Positions 52,892 to 63,633 are shown, counted from the stretch's first letter. The stretch: DNA of 64,000 nt from Chromobacterium amazonense (GCF_001855565.1 NZ_MKCR01000003.1:186001-250000), one strand, 5' to 3'. Numbers and translations: made by a program. The notes: generated by a model from the letters alone, not told the origin.

Positions 52892-53749
52892 ATGGCGCTG
52901 ACCATCAACACTAATTTAGCCTCATTGGCTGGCCAGTCTCAGCTGAACAAGACGCAGCAAGCCACCAAACAGGTTCTGGCCCAGCTCGCGTCCGGCTCGC
53001 AATTGAACAGCGCTGCGGACAATGCGGCCAATCTCGCCATTTCCCAGCAGCTGCAGGCGCAAATCAACGGCAGCAACCAGGCCATCAACAATACCAATGA
53101 CGGCGTTTCGCTGGTGCAAACCGCAGAATCCGCGCTCAGCCAGATTCAGAGCAATACCCAGCAAATCCAGGAGCTGGCCATCCAGGCCGGCAATGGCGCG
53201 TTGAATGCCAGCAACCGCCAGGCGCTGCAGCAGCAAGTGGATCAGCTGACCCAGTCCAACTCGCAAATTGTGCAAAGCACGCAATTCAATGGCACGCCCC
53301 TGCTGACAGGCGGCAACGCCTCCACCTTCCAGGTGGGACCGAATGGCACCAGCAGCAACCAGATCACCGTTCCCAGTATCAATCTGTCGGCCGCGCCCGG
53401 CGCCGGCGGCCTGAACAGCTACAACGCCAACCTAGCGGCGACCAACACCATAGACATCACCACCCAGGCCAATGCGCTGAATGCGCAACAATCGGTGCAA
53501 AGCGATCTGCAAACGATAGGTTCGCAGCGCGCCACCCTCGGCGCGGTCAACAGCAGCTTTGAGGCGGTGGTGAATAACCTGCAGACCTCCAATATCGCCA
53601 ACCAAGCCGCCAACAGCCGCATCAGCGATACAGACTTTGCCGCCGCCACCGCCAACCTGACGGCGCAGCAGATACTGGGCCGCACGGGGGCCGCGGCGTT
53701 GGGGCAAGCCAATATCGCGCCACAGGCTGCCCTATCATTGCTGGGATAA
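52892..53749 (+). CDS. fliC: flagellin
   Basis: A 285-aa short flagellin, essentially D0/D1 domains with a small central region. The N-terminus MALTINTNLASLAGQSQLNK with ASGSQLNSAADNAANLAISQQLQAQI and the C-terminal ISDTDFAAATANLTAQQILGRTGAAALGQANIAPQAALSLLG are the conserved polymerisation segments. It forms the flagellar filament capped by FliD. It stands alone, away from other flagellar genes. ATG 52892 follows GGGGGATC. I could not find a convincing sigma-28 promoter upstream. Confidence 0.92.
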   Translation: MALTINTNLASLAGQSQLNKTQQATKQVLAQLASGSQLNSAADNAANLAISQQLQAQINGSNQAINNTNDGVSLVQTAESALSQIQSNTQQIQELAIQAGNGALNASNRQALQQQVDQLTQSNSQIVQSTQFNGTPLLTGGNASTFQVGPNGTSSNQITVPSINLSAAPGAGGLNSYNANLAATNTIDITTQANALNAQQSVQSDLQTIGSQRATLGAVNSSFEAVVNNLQTSNIANQAANSRISDTDFAAATANLTAQQILGRTGAAALGQANIAPQAALSLLG

Positions 53750-53909
53750 GCTATTTTTCGCTGGAAGTTCCCGGCAAGGCAAAATATATACTCGGCTCCT
53801 GGACTTGTTTTGGCAACGATGAGTCCTATATGATCGACACATGAATCCATTCCGGATTTGTCCAACGGGCACCCTTGCGGTGCCCTTTGTCCATCTGCAA
53901 GGAGCTCAT

Positions 53910-54314
53910 ATGTCTATCCCGCCCCCCATTATTGTGTCCACTCTGGATTACGAACGCCTGGCAGCCGTGCTGGAAACCTGCGAGTACGGCCATCCTGTCG
54001 CCAGCCGCCTGGAGGCGGAACTGGAACGGGCGGACGTGATGGAGCCATCTGCGATTCCGCCCAATGTCATCACCATGAACAGCACTGCTCGCGTCAAACT
54101 GGAAAGCGGCGAGGAAAAACAGCTGACACTGGTTTACCCTAAAGACGCCGATGGGACGCTGGGCCGCATCTCCGTCTTGGCTCCCATCGGGGCCGCCTTG
54201 CTAGGACTCTCGGTCGGGCAGACCATGCACTGGCCAACGCCATCCGGCAGCGTTGCTTTGACCGTGCTGGAAATTGTCGAGCAGCCGGAATCGGCAGGCG
54301 AGCTCCACCGCTAA
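53910..54314 (+). CDS. rnk: Rnk-like nucleoside diphosphate kinase regulator (GreA/GreB C-terminal domain)
   Basis: A 134-aa protein (E. coli Rnk 136 aa) with an N-terminal coiled region (STLDYERLAAVLETCEYGHPVASRLEAELERADVM) and the GreA/GreB-type C-terminal domain (STARVKLESGEEKQLTLVYPKDAD, ISVLAPIGAALLGLSVGQTMHWPTPSG). Rnk-type proteins bind RNA polymerase but lack the full Gre coiled coil. The start follows a strong AAGGAG. Confidence 0.85.
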   Translation: MSIPPPIIVSTLDYERLAAVLETCEYGHPVASRLEAELERADVMEPSAIPPNVITMNSTARVKLESGEEKQLTLVYPKDADGTLGRISVLAPIGAALLGLSVGQTMHWPTPSGSVALTVLEIVEQPESAGELHR

Positions 54315-54324
54315 GCGCATCCGT

Positions 54325-55428
54325 TCATTCGGCATCGGCGTAGCGCTGCGCGATCTGGCGGAACTGCTCAGCGATCTGCAGGAAGGCGTCGACCACGTCC
54401 GGATCGAAATGCCGGCCGCTCCCCTCCCTGATCATGTCGACCGCCGTTTCATGTGAAAACGGCGGCTTGTACACCCGCCGCGAAATCAGGGCGTCATAGA
54501 CGTCCGCCACCGCCATCAACCGCGCCGACAGCGGTATCCGCTCCCCGCTCAACCCTTCCGGATAGCCGCTGCCGTCCCATTTTTCCTGGTGCGAATACGC
54601 GATCTCGCGCGCCAGCCTCAGGAAGTTGCTAGGGCCATCAAGGAGTTTTTCCGCCGTGGCGATCGCGTCCCGGCCCAGCACGGTGTGCGTTTTCATGATT
54701 TCAAATTCATCCGGGGTCAGCCGGCCAGGTTTCAGCAAAATGCGGTCGGGGATGCCCACTTTGCCGACATCATGCAGCGGCGCGGATTTGTACAGCAGCT
54801 GTATGGTCTGCTCGTCGAGTTCGGCGCGGTAGCGCGGATGATTCCTCAGCTCAATCGCCAGCGCGCGCACATAGTTCTGCGTCCGCAGCAAATGGTTGCC
54901 GGTTTCGTGATCGCGCGTTTCGGCCAGCGCCGCCATCATCATGATGGTGACATCCTGTATCACTTGCACCTCGCGCGTGCGGCGCTCCACCTCGCTCTCC
55001 AAAAAGGCCGCCTTGTCCTGCAGAAAATCCGCCGCCGCTTTCAGCCGCATATGCGTCAGCACGCGCGCCAAGACAATGGGGGGCGATATCGGCTTGATGA
55101 TGTAATCGGCGGCGCCGGCATCGAAGCCGGCTTGCTCATCCTCGCTTTCGCCCTGCCCTGTCAGGAAAATCACCGCAATCGCCGCCGTGCGATCATCGGC
55201 CTTAAGCCGTCGGCAAACTTCGAAACCGCCGATGCCGGGCAGCATGACGTCCAGCAGCACCAGATCCGGCAGCGCCTCGCCGGCTGCAATTTGCAACGCG
55301 CGCTCTCCGCTATTGGCGACCAAGACCCGATAATGCCCCTTGAGCAAGCCATACATCTGGGCCAGACACTCGGGCGCATCGTCTACGATCAACACCGTCT
55401 GCAAGCTGGACTCTGTCATTCCGCTCAT
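54325..55428 (-). CDS. response regulator with HD-GYP cyclic-di-GMP phosphodiesterase domain
   Basis: A 367-aa RpfG-like protein. The receiver domain ([19 protein letters not shown], phospho-acceptor in [13 protein letters not shown]) is followed by a complete HD-GYP domain: [63 protein letters not shown] and [14 protein letters not shown]. It should hydrolyse c-di-GMP when phosphorylated. It overlaps the stop of the hybrid kinase by 4 bases (ATGA), so the two form one signalling module. Confidence 0.92.
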   Translation of the reverse strand: MSGMTESSLQTVLIVDDAPECLAQMYGLLKGHYRVLVANSGERALQIAAGEALPDLVLLDVMLPGIGGFEVCRRLKADDRTAAIAVIFLTGQGESEDEQAGFDAGAADYIIKPISPPIVLARVLTHMRLKAAADFLQDKAAFLESEVERRTREVQVIQDVTIMMMAALAETRDHETGNHLLRTQNYVRALAIELRNHPRYRAELDEQTIQLLYKSAPLHDVGKVGIPDRILLKPGRLTPDEFEIMKTHTVLGRDAIATAEKLLDGPSNFLRLAREIAYSHQEKWDGSGYPEGLSGERIPLSARLMAVADVYDALISRRVYKPPFSHETAVDMIREGSGRHFDPDVVDAFLQIAEQFRQIAQRYADAE

Positions 55429-58400
55429 ATCGTATGCTCCGACAAGGTCAAGCCAGCCTCCTTGGCCGCGGCGCGCAAATGTTCCAAAGCAGCGACAAAG
55501 TCAAAACTGTTCAGACTGCGTTCAAAGGCCGCGCAGGCGTCATCGGAAAAGCGGGCGCGAATATCCGGCGCATGCTCCAGAAAGAAGCCTAGCGCCTCGC
55601 CATCCCCCAGCTGCAGCAGCAGCGCCAGCCGATCGAGCACAGACGCATCCGCCATGCCCGAGGGCTGAGCGGCTTGCCCTGCGCTTGGCAGGGCCGCGCG
55701 CAAGGCGGCGATGGTTCGCGCCAGATCGCCCGCCAACTGAGCCAGCTCAGCCGTCACATCCTGTCCATCCCGCAAGGCTCTCTCCAGACTCGCCGCGCCG
55801 TTTTGCAACCGCTCCAAACCTATGCTGCCGGCCGCGCCCTTCAAGGTATGCGCTATCCTTTGCGCGACCGCGCGATCGCCTTCCGCCAAGGCCATGGAGA
55901 TTCGCGCCGGCGCATCAGCCTCCTCCTCAACGAACTGCCAAAGCACGTGCAGATACAGCTCGCGATTGCCGGCCACGCGCGACAGGCCTGCGGCCTGATC
56001 CAGGCCCGCCACTTCCGGCAGGGGAAGCGGCTGCTCTTGCGCCTCCTGGCTTGGCGGCAGCCGCGCCTCCGGCAACCAGCGCAGGAGCGTTGAAAACAGC
56101 TCATGTGGATCTATCGGCTTGGGCACATGATCGACCATGCCGGCGGCAAGGCAACGCGCCCTGTCATCGCCCATCGCATCGGCCGTCATCGCAATGATGG
56201 GCAGCTCGGCAAAGCCATCTTGCGCGCGGATTCTGCGAGTCGCCTCAATGCCGTCCATGCCGGGCATTTGAACGTCCATCAGGATCGCATCGAAGCCTTT
56301 GGGGCCGTAAGCGGCCAACTTGTCCAAAACCGCCTGCCCATCGCCGACCGCGGTGATCGTGGCGCCGGCGCCATCCAGCAGCTCCACCGCGATTTGCTGG
56401 TTGATCCGGTTGTCCTCGGCCAGCAGCAAGTGCATGCCATGCAGGTCTGGCATCCTCATCTGCGATGAGACTTCGTCCCCGCGGCCAAAGCCGAATGCCT
56501 CCAGCAAGGCGTCGTACAAGGACGATTGACTGACGGGTTTGGTCAGGAAACCATCGCAGCCTGCCGCCCTGGACTTGCCGCGCACCTCGTCTCGGCCGAA
56601 TGCGGTAACCAGGATGACCCGCAGCTTGCGGCTGATCTGCCGCATGCGCCGTATGGTTTCCAGGCCATCCATGTCCGGCATCAGCCAGTCCACCAGCGCG
56701 ATGTCGAATGGCTGATCCAGGCAATGCTGGCGCACCAGCGCCACTGCCTCCGCCCCGCTGCCGCAATCGGCGACCGCAAAATCCAGCATGCGCAGTTGTT
56801 CGCACAGCACATTCAGGGCGGCCTGGTTGTCGTCGACCACCAGCACGCGCAACCCGCGCATTTCGGTTGGCAAAGGCGGACGCTTGCCTGCCGAGTGGCT
56901 ATTCGATACGCCCAGCCAGCATTGGAAAATGAAGGAGCTGCCCCAGCCCGGCGCCGACTCCACCCGCACCGAGCCACCCATCATTTCAACCAGCCGCTTG
57001 ACGATGGCCAACCCGAGGCCCGTTCCCCCAAATCGCCGCGAGGTGGAGCTGTCAGCCTGGCTGAAAGCCTGAAACAAGCGCGCGCATTGCTCTTCGCTCA
57101 TGCCGATGCCGGTATCGTGCACGCAAAAATTCAGTTGCACTTTTTCGCCCACTCGCCCGCTCACGCCAATGATGACGGCCACCTGTCCCTTATCGGTGAA
57201 CTTGATGGCGTTGTTCACCAGATTAGTCAACACCTGCCCCAGGCGCAGCGCGTCGCCCACTAAAGCCTGCGGCACTTCCCGGCCGGTCTCGAACACTAGT
57301 TCCAGTCCTTTGTCGGCGGCTTTTTGCGCCACCAGCGCCGATACCCCGTCCAGCATGTCGTCAAGCCAGAATGGTTGCGTCTCCAGCTCCAGACGACCCG
57401 CCTCCACCTTGGAAAAATCCAGAATGTCGTTGATGATGCCCAGCAGCAAGGTGCCGGCATTGTGTATCTTGCCGATGTAGTCGCGTTGCTGCTCGCTCAG
57501 GCCGGTGCGCATGGCCAGGTAGGACATGCCGATGATGGCGTTCATCGGCGTGCGGATCTCATGGCTCATATTGGCCAGGAAAATCGATTTGGCGCGCGTG
57601 GCTTGCTCGGCCACCTGCTTGGCATGACCAAGCGCCGACGCGCTGTCAGCCAGCTGCGCATACAATCGCCCGTTTTCCAGCAACAACACCAGGAGCACAA
57701 AGCTCGCCGCCATCAAGCCGAAACTCCTGCCAACGTAAAAACCGAGGTCAAATCGGGCGGCGTTGAACATAGTGGACAGGCCGACATCGCACAGCCAGGC
57801 CAGCATCACCACGACCAGCCATACATCGAGCAACGATTGCGGACGCCGCAGCAACACCATGCCCAGCGCCAGGGCGCTCACGCCCCATACCGATGACACC
57901 GCAGCCCACATCAGCGGCGTGTAGCGATTGCCATGCATGATGGCGGGCAAGGTGTCATGCCCCCACGTCGCCAACAGCACCAGCGCGGCCACCGCGAGGC
58001 AGGTTTGCGCGATGGCGCGCAAAATCAACTTCAGACCGTTCCCCTCATCCGGAAGATGGCTATCAGGCGCTTGCCGCGCGTAGGCGATCACCATCAGCGG
58101 GAAGCCGAAATGCCAGAGCATGTACAGCCAAGCGGTGGTTTGAGGTCCGCCGCTGAGCCAGCCCCGCTCAGTGAGCAAGCCGGGAAAACTTAGCGCGTGG
58201 CAGATCGCCATCAGCGCGGTGAACAGATAGCCTACCGCCAGCAGACGCAAGCCGGGATGACGCAGAATGGCGAATTGGCCGAACAGCAATGCCGAAGTCA
58301 CTAAATCATTGGCCGCCAGCGCGGACTGATAGGCAGGAATGAAGGCCCATACTTTGGGCAGAGGAGTTTGGGCATAAGGCAAGGCCGCGATGAAAACGAA

Positions 58401-58508
58401 GAGCGACCAGGCGGCCACCGCCTGGGCAAGCCTGCGCTGCCCTCGCGTTGGAGACTGGGTGGAAAGAAACGCCAGTTCGGGTGAGGAGTCCGAATCCGCT
58501 TGCTGCAT
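55425..58508 (-). CDS. hybrid sensor histidine kinase (MASE4-like sensor, HisKA, HATPase, two REC, Hpt)
   Basis: About 1027 aa. The N-terminal ~290 residues are a multi-helix membrane sensor like MASE4 ([18 protein letters not shown]). Then HisKA ([19 protein letters not shown]), HATPase ([28 protein letters not shown]), REC1 ([24 protein letters not shown]), REC2 ([30 protein letters not shown]) and an Hpt domain ([18 protein letters not shown]) follow. This is a full phosphorelay like BarA. It is coupled to the HD-GYP regulator. ATG 58508 has GGAGG at 9 bases; the in-frame ATG at 58517 sits directly on that site and is less likely. Confidence 0.9.
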   Translation of the reverse strand: MQQADSDSSPELAFLSTQSPTRGQRRLAQAVAAWSLFVFIAALPYAQTPLPKVWAFIPAYQSALAANDLVTSALLFGQFAILRHPGLRLLAVGYLFTALMAICHALSFPGLLTERGWLSGGPQTTAWLYMLWHFGFPLMVIAYARQAPDSHLPDEGNGLKLILRAIAQTCLAVAALVLLATWGHDTLPAIMHGNRYTPLMWAAVSSVWGVSALALGMVLLRRPQSLLDVWLVVVMLAWLCDVGLSTMFNAARFDLGFYVGRSFGLMAASFVLLVLLLENGRLYAQLADSASALGHAKQVAEQATRAKSIFLANMSHEIRTPMNAIIGMSYLAMRTGLSEQQRDYIGKIHNAGTLLLGIINDILDFSKVEAGRLELETQPFWLDDMLDGVSALVAQKAADKGLELVFETGREVPQALVGDALRLGQVLTNLVNNAIKFTDKGQVAVIIGVSGRVGEKVQLNFCVHDTGIGMSEEQCARLFQAFSQADSSTSRRFGGTGLGLAIVKRLVEMMGGSVRVESAPGWGSSFIFQCWLGVSNSHSAGKRPPLPTEMRGLRVLVVDDNQAALNVLCEQLRMLDFAVADCGSGAEAVALVRQHCLDQPFDIALVDWLMPDMDGLETIRRMRQISRKLRVILVTAFGRDEVRGKSRAAGCDGFLTKPVSQSSLYDALLEAFGFGRGDEVSSQMRMPDLHGMHLLLAEDNRINQQIAVELLDGAGATITAVGDGQAVLDKLAAYGPKGFDAILMDVQMPGMDGIEATRRIRAQDGFAELPIIAMTADAMGDDRARCLAAGMVDHVPKPIDPHELFSTLLRWLPEARLPPSQEAQEQPLPLPEVAGLDQAAGLSRVAGNRELYLHVLWQFVEEEADAPARISMALAEGDRAVAQRIAHTLKGAAGSIGLERLQNGAASLERALRDGQDVTAELAQLAGDLARTIAALRAALPSAGQAAQPSGMADASVLDRLALLLQLGDGEALGFFLEHAPDIRARFSDDACAAFERSLNSFDFVAALEHLRAAAKEAGLTLSEHTI

Positions 58509-58624
58509 GAGCGCCATCCTCCGCGTGTCGACAGGTTTTCTGGCTGTCTGAAACCAGGCAAACCGGGGGATAGTTATGTATAGGGCATTCCTGGTCATCC
58601 TGCATATCAAGAAAACATGATTTC

Positions 58625-58652
58625 AAATAAAAAAAGACGCCCAAAGGCGTCT
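58625..58652 (-). terminator. terminator of the HD-hydrolase gene
   Basis: The arms AAGACGCC and GGCGTCTT with a 4-base loop are followed on the minus strand by T7. It lies about 25 bases after the stop at 58677. Confidence 0.9.
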
Positions 58653-58676
58653 TCAGGATGCGCAGACCGGCAGGCT

Positions 58677-59252
58677 TTAACCCAGCCAGCCTTTCTCCTT
58701 GGCTTCCTGCAGGCGGCCCTCCAGATAGGCCCACAGCGCGGGACAGCCCTCGCGTATCGGAGGGGCCACGCGCGCGACCACCTGCTCGTGGCGGATGCCG
58801 TTTTCCAGCCAGCTTTGGCCCTGGTTGGCCAGGTTTAGCAGCACCGGCATGGCGCGGTCCGCGGCATGGGCGAAACGCGCCTCGGCGGTTTCGCCGCTTT
58901 CAAATTCGCGCCACAGAGCTAGGAAGCGCTGCCCCTGCTCTGCCGGCAGCATGCCGAAAATGCGGGTGACGCAGGCCAGCTCTTGCGCCTTGCGCTCCTC
59001 CCAGCCATCCTCCGCATAGACGATAGTGTCGCCGGTTTCGATTTCGCCGATATCGTGGACCAACAGCATGCCGATGACGCGGTTGATGTCCACCGGCTCC
59101 TTGGCGTAAGGCTGCAAGGAGCCGGCCAGCAGGGCGATCTGCCAGCTGTGCTCGGCCGAGTTTTCATAGCGCTCGCTGTTCAGCACCTTGGTCTTGCGTG
59201 TCACCTGCTTGAGCTTGTCGATTTCCAGCACAAAATCGATGATGTTCTGCAT
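58677..59252 (-). CDS. HD-domain phosphohydrolase (YfbR/HDDC2-like)
   Basis: A 191-aa HD-domain protein. The metal-binding residues are in NSAEHSWQIALLA (His), MLLVHDIGEIETGDT (His-Asp) and a later Asp in FAHAADRAMPVL. This layout is that of the HDDC2/YfbR 5'-deoxynucleotidase-like hydrolases, which dephosphorylate nucleoside monophosphates. The substrate is inference. The start at 59252 gives MQNIIDFVLEIDKLK after AAAGAGAAC. Confidence 0.8.
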   Translation of the reverse strand: MQNIIDFVLEIDKLKQVTRKTKVLNSERYENSAEHSWQIALLAGSLQPYAKEPVDINRVIGMLLVHDIGEIETGDTIVYAEDGWEERKAQELACVTRIFGMLPAEQGQRFLALWREFESGETAEARFAHAADRAMPVLLNLANQGQSWLENGIRHEQVVARVAPPIREGCPALWAYLEGRLQEAKEKGWLG

Positions 59253-59296
59253 TTTGTTCTCTTTCTGTAGATGCGACCGAGGTCTGCTTGTGATCT

Positions 59297-59905
59297 TTAC
59301 CAGCAACGCTGGATCATCTGCGCCAGCTGCACCAGACGGCCATGGAAGAAATGGCCTGCGCCTGGCAACACCAGCACCGGCAGGCTCTGCGGGCGCGCCC
59401 AGTTCATTACATTGCTCAGCGGGATCACTTCGTCCTCTTCGCCGTGGATCACCAGCGCATCCACGGGGACGTCCGGCGTCGGGATCGGGTATTTGCCGAC
59501 AGCCACGCCCATCAGCAGCAGCTTGTCGGCCTCGATGCGCGTGCGCGTGCGGGCGGCGACGAAGCCGCCGAAGGAAAAGCCCGCGAGCGCCAGCGGCAGG
59601 CCCGGATGCTGCGATTTGGCGTACTCGACCACGGCGATGACGTCGTCGACCTCGCCCTGGCCGTAATCATGCTCGCCTTCGCTGTCGCCGACGCCGCGCA
59701 GGTTCGGGCAATAACAGGCGTATCCCATCTGCGACAACGCCTTGGCGGCAGTCTGCACCACCTTGTTGGTGTGGGTGCCGCCCTGCAAGGGATTGGGATG
59801 GCAGATGACGGCGACGCCGCTGGCTTCGCCCTGGGCCGGAATGATGATGGTGTCGAGCGCGCCGACTGGGCCGGCAATCTGGATCTTGTTCAAGGCCTTC
59901 AACAT
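59297..59905 (-). CDS. alpha/beta hydrolase (small, dienelactone-hydrolase-like)
   Basis: A 202-aa hydrolase of the compact bacterial alpha/beta type: VICHPNPLQGGTHTNKVVQTAAKAL near the start, RGVGDSEGEHDYGQGE, the nucleophile elbow GFSFGG, Asp in ALVIHGEEDEVIPL and His in PGAGHFFHGRL. It probably acts as an esterase in the cytoplasm. Its start codon shares one base with the stop of the ferredoxin gene. Confidence 0.82.
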   Translation of the reverse strand: MLKALNKIQIAGPVGALDTIIIPAQGEASGVAVICHPNPLQGGTHTNKVVQTAAKALSQMGYACYCPNLRGVGDSEGEHDYGQGEVDDVIAVVEYAKSQHPGLPLALAGFSFGGFVAARTRTRIEADKLLLMGVAVGKYPIPTPDVPVDALVIHGEEDEVIPLSNVMNWARPQSLPVLVLPGAGHFFHGRLVQLAQMIQRCW

Positions 59906-60213
59906 CAGATCTTCAGCCTTTCCACCACGCGGCCGTTCAGCATATGCTCATTGACGATTTCGTCGATGTCTTCCTTGTCGAGGAAGGTGTACCAGGTCTC
60001 TTCCGGGTAGACCACCATCACCGGGCCATCGTCGCAGCGTCCCAGGCAGCCGGCCTTGTTGACCCGGATCTTGCCCTCGCCGGCCAGGCCCAACGCCTTG
60101 ACCTTGTCTTTCATATAACCCAGCAATTCGCTGGAGCCGTGGTTGTTGCAGCAATCCTGACAGGCGTCGCGCTGATTGCAGCAGATGAATACGTGCTTGT
60201 CGAAAAAGCTCAT
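59905..60213 (-). CDS. thioredoxin-like [2Fe-2S] ferredoxin
   Basis: A 102-aa protein with KHVFICCNQRDACQDCC at the N-terminus and VNKAGCLGRCDDGPVMVVYPEETWY in the middle, the cysteine pattern of thioredoxin-fold 2Fe-2S ferredoxins (C-x(10-12)-C ... C-x3-C). It probably acts in electron transfer. Extra cysteines at the N-terminus may vary cluster ligation. It lies in a short operon with the hydrolase, downstream of dnaB. Confidence 0.85.
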   Translation of the reverse strand: MSFFDKHVFICCNQRDACQDCCNNHGSSELLGYMKDKVKALGLAGEGKIRVNKAGCLGRCDDGPVMVVYPEETWYTFLDKEDIDEIVNEHMLNGRVVERLKI

Positions 60214-60233
60214 GTCTTGGTCTCGATATCGCG

Positions 60234-61640
60234 TTAGCTGTCGCTGTCGGCCCAGCCGGCTGCGCCGACGCTGGCGGCATTGTCGAATTTGGCGTAATGG
60301 CCGATGAAGGCCAGCCGCACCGCGCCAGTGGGGCCGTTACGGTGCTTGCCTATGATGGCCTCGGCCAGGCCCTTGTCCGGCGAATCCGGATTGTAGTATT
60401 CGTCGCGGTACATGAAGATGATCAAGTCCGCGTCCTGCTCGATGGCGCCTGATTCGCGCAGGTCGGACATCATCGGCCGCTTGTTGGGCCGCTGCTCCAC
60501 CGCACGCGACAACTGGGACAGGGCGATCACCGGCACCTGCAGTTCCTTGGCCAAACCCTTCAGGCCGCGCGAGATTTCGCCCAGCTCGGCCGTCCGGTTG
60601 TCGCCGCGGCCGGAGCCGCTCATCAGCTGCAGGTAATCGATCACGATGAGCCCGAGCTTGCCGCCGTGCTGCCGCGCCAGACGGCGCGCGCGGGCGCGTA
60701 GTTCCAGCGCCGTCAGCGCCGGGGTTTCGTCGATGTACATCGGCGCGTCGGACAATTTGCCGATGGCGTAAGTCAGTTTCTGCCAATCGTCGTCGCCCAG
60801 CTTGCCGGTGCGCAGCACATGCTGATCCAGCCGGCCCACCGAGCCCAGCATACGCATCACCAGCTGCGCTCCGCCCATTTCCATGGAGAACACCGCCACC
60901 GGCAGGTGGGTCTCCACCGCCACGTGCTCGGCGATGTTCATCGAGAAGGCGGTCTTGCCCATGGACGGACGGCCGGCGACGATGATCAGGTCGCCTGGCT
61001 GCAGGCCGGAGGTCTTGGCGTCCAGATCGATGAAGCCGGTCGGTACGCCGGTGACCTCGTCCGGATTGTCGCGGCTGTACAGCATGTCGATGCGCTCCAC
61101 CACCTCCTTCAGCAGCCCTGGCATTTCCAGGAAACCCTGCTTGGACTTGGCGGTGGACTCGGCGATCTGGAACACGCGGCCCTCGGCCTCGTCCAGCAAT
61201 TGCGCCGCGTCGCGGCCCATGGGCGAGTACGCGGCGTCGGCAATCTCGGTTCCCACCTGCGCCAGCTGGCGCATGATGGAGCGCTCGCGGACGATTTCCG
61301 CATAACGGCGGATATTGGCCGCCGACGGCGTGTTCTGCGCCAGCGTGGCCAGATAAGCCAGGCCGCCCACTTCGGTCAGCTCGGCGTTCTTGTCCAGCGA
61401 CTCGGCCACCGTCACCACGTCGGCCGGGCGCGCCATTTCCACCAGTCTGGCGATGTGGCGGTAGATCAGCCGGTGGTCATGGCGATAGAAGTCGGCTTCC
61501 GTCACCACGTCGGCGATCTTGTCCCAGGCGCTGTTGTCCAGCAACAGGCCGCCCAGCACCGATTGTTCAGCTTCCACCGAATGAGGCGGCGTGCGGATGG
61601 CCGCCATTTCGCTATCGAAATTATCGTACTGTTCTGTCAT
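60234..61640 (-). CDS. dnaB: replicative DNA helicase
   Basis: A 468-aa DnaB helicase (E. coli 471 aa). The N-terminal primase-interacting domain (PPHSVEAEQSVLGGLLLDNSAWD) is followed by the RecA-like ATPase with Walker A in IIVAGRPSMGKTAFSMNIA, SMEMGGAQLVMRML, Walker B LIVIDYLQLMSG, and the arginine-finger region (LSRAVEQRPNKRPMMSDLRESGAIEQDADL). There is no intein. The start at 61640 gives MTEQYDNFDSEM; an upstream frame is not conserved-looking. Confidence 0.97.
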   Translation of the reverse strand: MTEQYDNFDSEMAAIRTPPHSVEAEQSVLGGLLLDNSAWDKIADVVTEADFYRHDHRLIYRHIARLVEMARPADVVTVAESLDKNAELTEVGGLAYLATLAQNTPSAANIRRYAEIVRERSIMRQLAQVGTEIADAAYSPMGRDAAQLLDEAEGRVFQIAESTAKSKQGFLEMPGLLKEVVERIDMLYSRDNPDEVTGVPTGFIDLDAKTSGLQPGDLIIVAGRPSMGKTAFSMNIAEHVAVETHLPVAVFSMEMGGAQLVMRMLGSVGRLDQHVLRTGKLGDDDWQKLTYAIGKLSDAPMYIDETPALTALELRARARRLARQHGGKLGLIVIDYLQLMSGSGRGDNRTAELGEISRGLKGLAKELQVPVIALSQLSRAVEQRPNKRPMMSDLRESGAIEQDADLIIFMYRDEYYNPDSPDKGLAEAIIGKHRNGPTGAVRLAFIGHYAKFDNAASVGAAGWADSDS

Positions 61641-61724
61641 GTAGACCCGGAGTGCATGCGCGGAAAAATGCGCGTAAGGCAAAGCGTGATTCTAACCCGA
61701 AACGCCGCCATCTGGCGGCGCGGC

Positions 61725-62900
61725 TCAGCAGTTCATTCCGGCCACATAGCCGGACGACCAGGCCCACTGGAAGTTATAGCCGCCCAGCCAGCCGGTCACA
61801 TCCACGACCTCGCCGATGAAGAACAGATTGGGCACATTGGCCGCCATCAGCGTCTTGGATGACAGGGCCTGGGTGGATACGCCGCCCAGCGTGACCTCGG
61901 CTTTTTTGTAGCCCTGGGTGCCGTTGGGTTTGACACACCAGCGGTGCAGCTGCTCTGCCAATTGGCGGCGTTGCTTCGGCCCCAAATCCTTCAGCCGCTT
62001 GTTCATGCCGACGCGATCCAGCCAGGCGTCGGCGAAGCGGCGCGACCAGCCCAGTTCGCTCAGGGCGTTGGCGATAAGCTGCTCGCTATCGCCCTTTTCC
62101 TCCAGCCAGCCCTCGGCGTCGCCGTCCGGCATCAGATCCAGCAGCAGCTCCATGCCGGGCTGCCAGTAGGACGACACCTGCAGGATAGCCGGGCCAGATA
62201 CGCCCTTGTGGGTAAACAACACGTTCTCGCGGAACTTACCCTTGCCTGCCTTCGCTTCCACATCTATCGACACGCCGGCCAGAGGCGTAAAGATTTCGGC
62301 GTCTTCCACATGGAAGGTCAGCGGCACCAGCGCCGGAGACAAAGGCGTCACCGGCAAGCCAAACTGCTCCGCCAACTGGTAGCCAAGCGGCGTGGCGCCG
62401 ATCTGGGGAATGGACAATCCGCCGGTGGCGACAACCAGAGAGGACGAGCGGAAACGGCCGCCGCTGGTTTCCACTGCGAACACGCCGTCATCGCCGCGCG
62501 CTACGGTGAGGACGGCCGTTTCCATCCGCCTGTCCACGCCGCCCAGTCGGCACTCTTCGTCGAGCATGGCGATGATGCGCTCGCTGCCGTCGTCGCAAAA
62601 CAGCTGGCCCAGCTTCTTCTCGTGGTAGCCGATGCCATGGCGCTCCACCATGGCGATGAAGTCCTGCGGCGTGTACTGCGCCAGCGCGGAGCGGCAGAAA
62701 TGGGGATTGGCCGACAGGTAGCAGTCGAAGCGGGCATTGACGTTGGTGAAGTTGCAGCGGCCGCCGCCGGAGATGCGGATTTTCTCCGCCAATTTGGCGG
62801 CATGGTCCAGTAAAAGCACCGTCCGGCCGCGCTGGCCGGCAGTGGCGGCGCACATCATGCCGGCCGCGCCGGCGCCGATGACAATCACATCAAATTGCAA
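61725..62900 (-). CDS. flavoprotein of the BaiN/HI0933 family
   Basis: A 391-aa FAD-dependent oxidoreductase with the N-terminal dinucleotide site VIVIGAGAAGMMCAATAGQRG, the family ISGGGRCNFTNVN segment, LVVATGGLSIPQIGATPLGY, and the C-terminal FIGEVVDVTGWLGGYNFQWAWSSGYVAG. The family includes HI0933/YhiN and BaiN, implicated in reductive or tRNA-related chemistry; the exact reaction is unknown. Confidence 0.85.
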   Translation of the reverse strand: MQFDVIVIGAGAAGMMCAATAGQRGRTVLLLDHAAKLAEKIRISGGGRCNFTNVNARFDCYLSANPHFCRSALAQYTPQDFIAMVERHGIGYHEKKLGQLFCDDGSERIIAMLDEECRLGGVDRRMETAVLTVARGDDGVFAVETSGGRFRSSSLVVATGGLSIPQIGATPLGYQLAEQFGLPVTPLSPALVPLTFHVEDAEIFTPLAGVSIDVEAKAGKGKFRENVLFTHKGVSGPAILQVSSYWQPGMELLLDLMPDGDAEGWLEEKGDSEQLIANALSELGWSRRFADAWLDRVGMNKRLKDLGPKQRRQLAEQLHRWCVKPNGTQGYKKAEVTLGGVSTQALSSKTLMAANVPNLFFIGEVVDVTGWLGGYNFQWAWSSGYVAGMNC

Positions 62901-63010
62901 AAGCTTATTCCTATCATTTTAGTCAACTATTGGCCATCCCGGCCATATTCCAGTAAACTCCGAAAAAAGCATCCGCTTACGCGGCTTACTTTCTCAACAA
63001 GGAGAGCATA

Positions 63011-63592
63011 ATGGAACACAAACTGCCTGAATTGCCGTACGCGCTGGACGCCCTGGCCCCGCACATTTCCAAGGAAACCCTGGAATTCCACTACGGCAAG
63101 CACCACCAGACCTATATCACCAACCTGAACAACCTGATCAAGGGCACCGAGTTCGAAAACGCCTCCTTGGAAGAGATCGTCAAGAAGTCTTCCGGCGGCA
63201 TCTTCAACAACGCCGCTCAGGTATGGAACCACACCTTCTACTGGTTCGGCCTGGCCCCGAATGCCGGCGGCGAGCCGACCGGCGCGCTGGCCGACGCCAT
63301 CAAGGCCAAGTGGGGTTCGTTCGAAGAGTTCAAGAAGGCCTTCACCCAGACCGCCGTTGGCACTTTCGGCTCCGGCTGGGCCTGGCTGGTGAAGAACAGC
63401 GACGGCAGCCTGGACCTGGTTTCCACCAGCAACGCCGCTACCCCGCTGACCACCGACAAGAAGCCGCTCTTGACCTGTGATGTCTGGGAACACGCGTATT
63501 ATATCGATTACCGCAACAGCCGCCCGAACTATATGGAAAGCTTCTGGAAGCTGGTGAACTGGAACTTCGTGGCCAAGAACTTCGCCGCCTGA
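63011..63592 (+). CDS. sodB: superoxide dismutase [Fe]
   Basis: A 193-aa iron superoxide dismutase (E. coli SodB 193 aa). Metal ligands are His in [12 protein letters not shown], His in QVWNHTFYW, and Asp/His in [12 protein letters not shown]. The Fe-type signature is FGSGWAWLV with [16 protein letters not shown]. It detoxifies cytosolic superoxide. The start follows an AAGGAG site, and a terminator follows. Confidence 0.95.
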   Translation: MEHKLPELPYALDALAPHISKETLEFHYGKHHQTYITNLNNLIKGTEFENASLEEIVKKSSGGIFNNAAQVWNHTFYWFGLAPNAGGEPTGALADAIKAKWGSFEEFKKAFTQTAVGTFGSGWAWLVKNSDGSLDLVSTSNAATPLTTDKKPLLTCDVWEHAYYIDYRNSRPNYMESFWKLVNWNFVAKNFAA

Positions 63593-63607
63593 TCCCGCTT
63601 CTGCGCG

Positions 63608-63633
63608 AAAAAGGGGCCGCCGGCCCCTTTTTT
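63608..63633. terminator. terminator between sodB and EAL gene
   Basis: The arms AAGGGGCCG and CGGCCCCTT are flanked by A and T runs, serving convergent genes. Confidence 0.9.
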
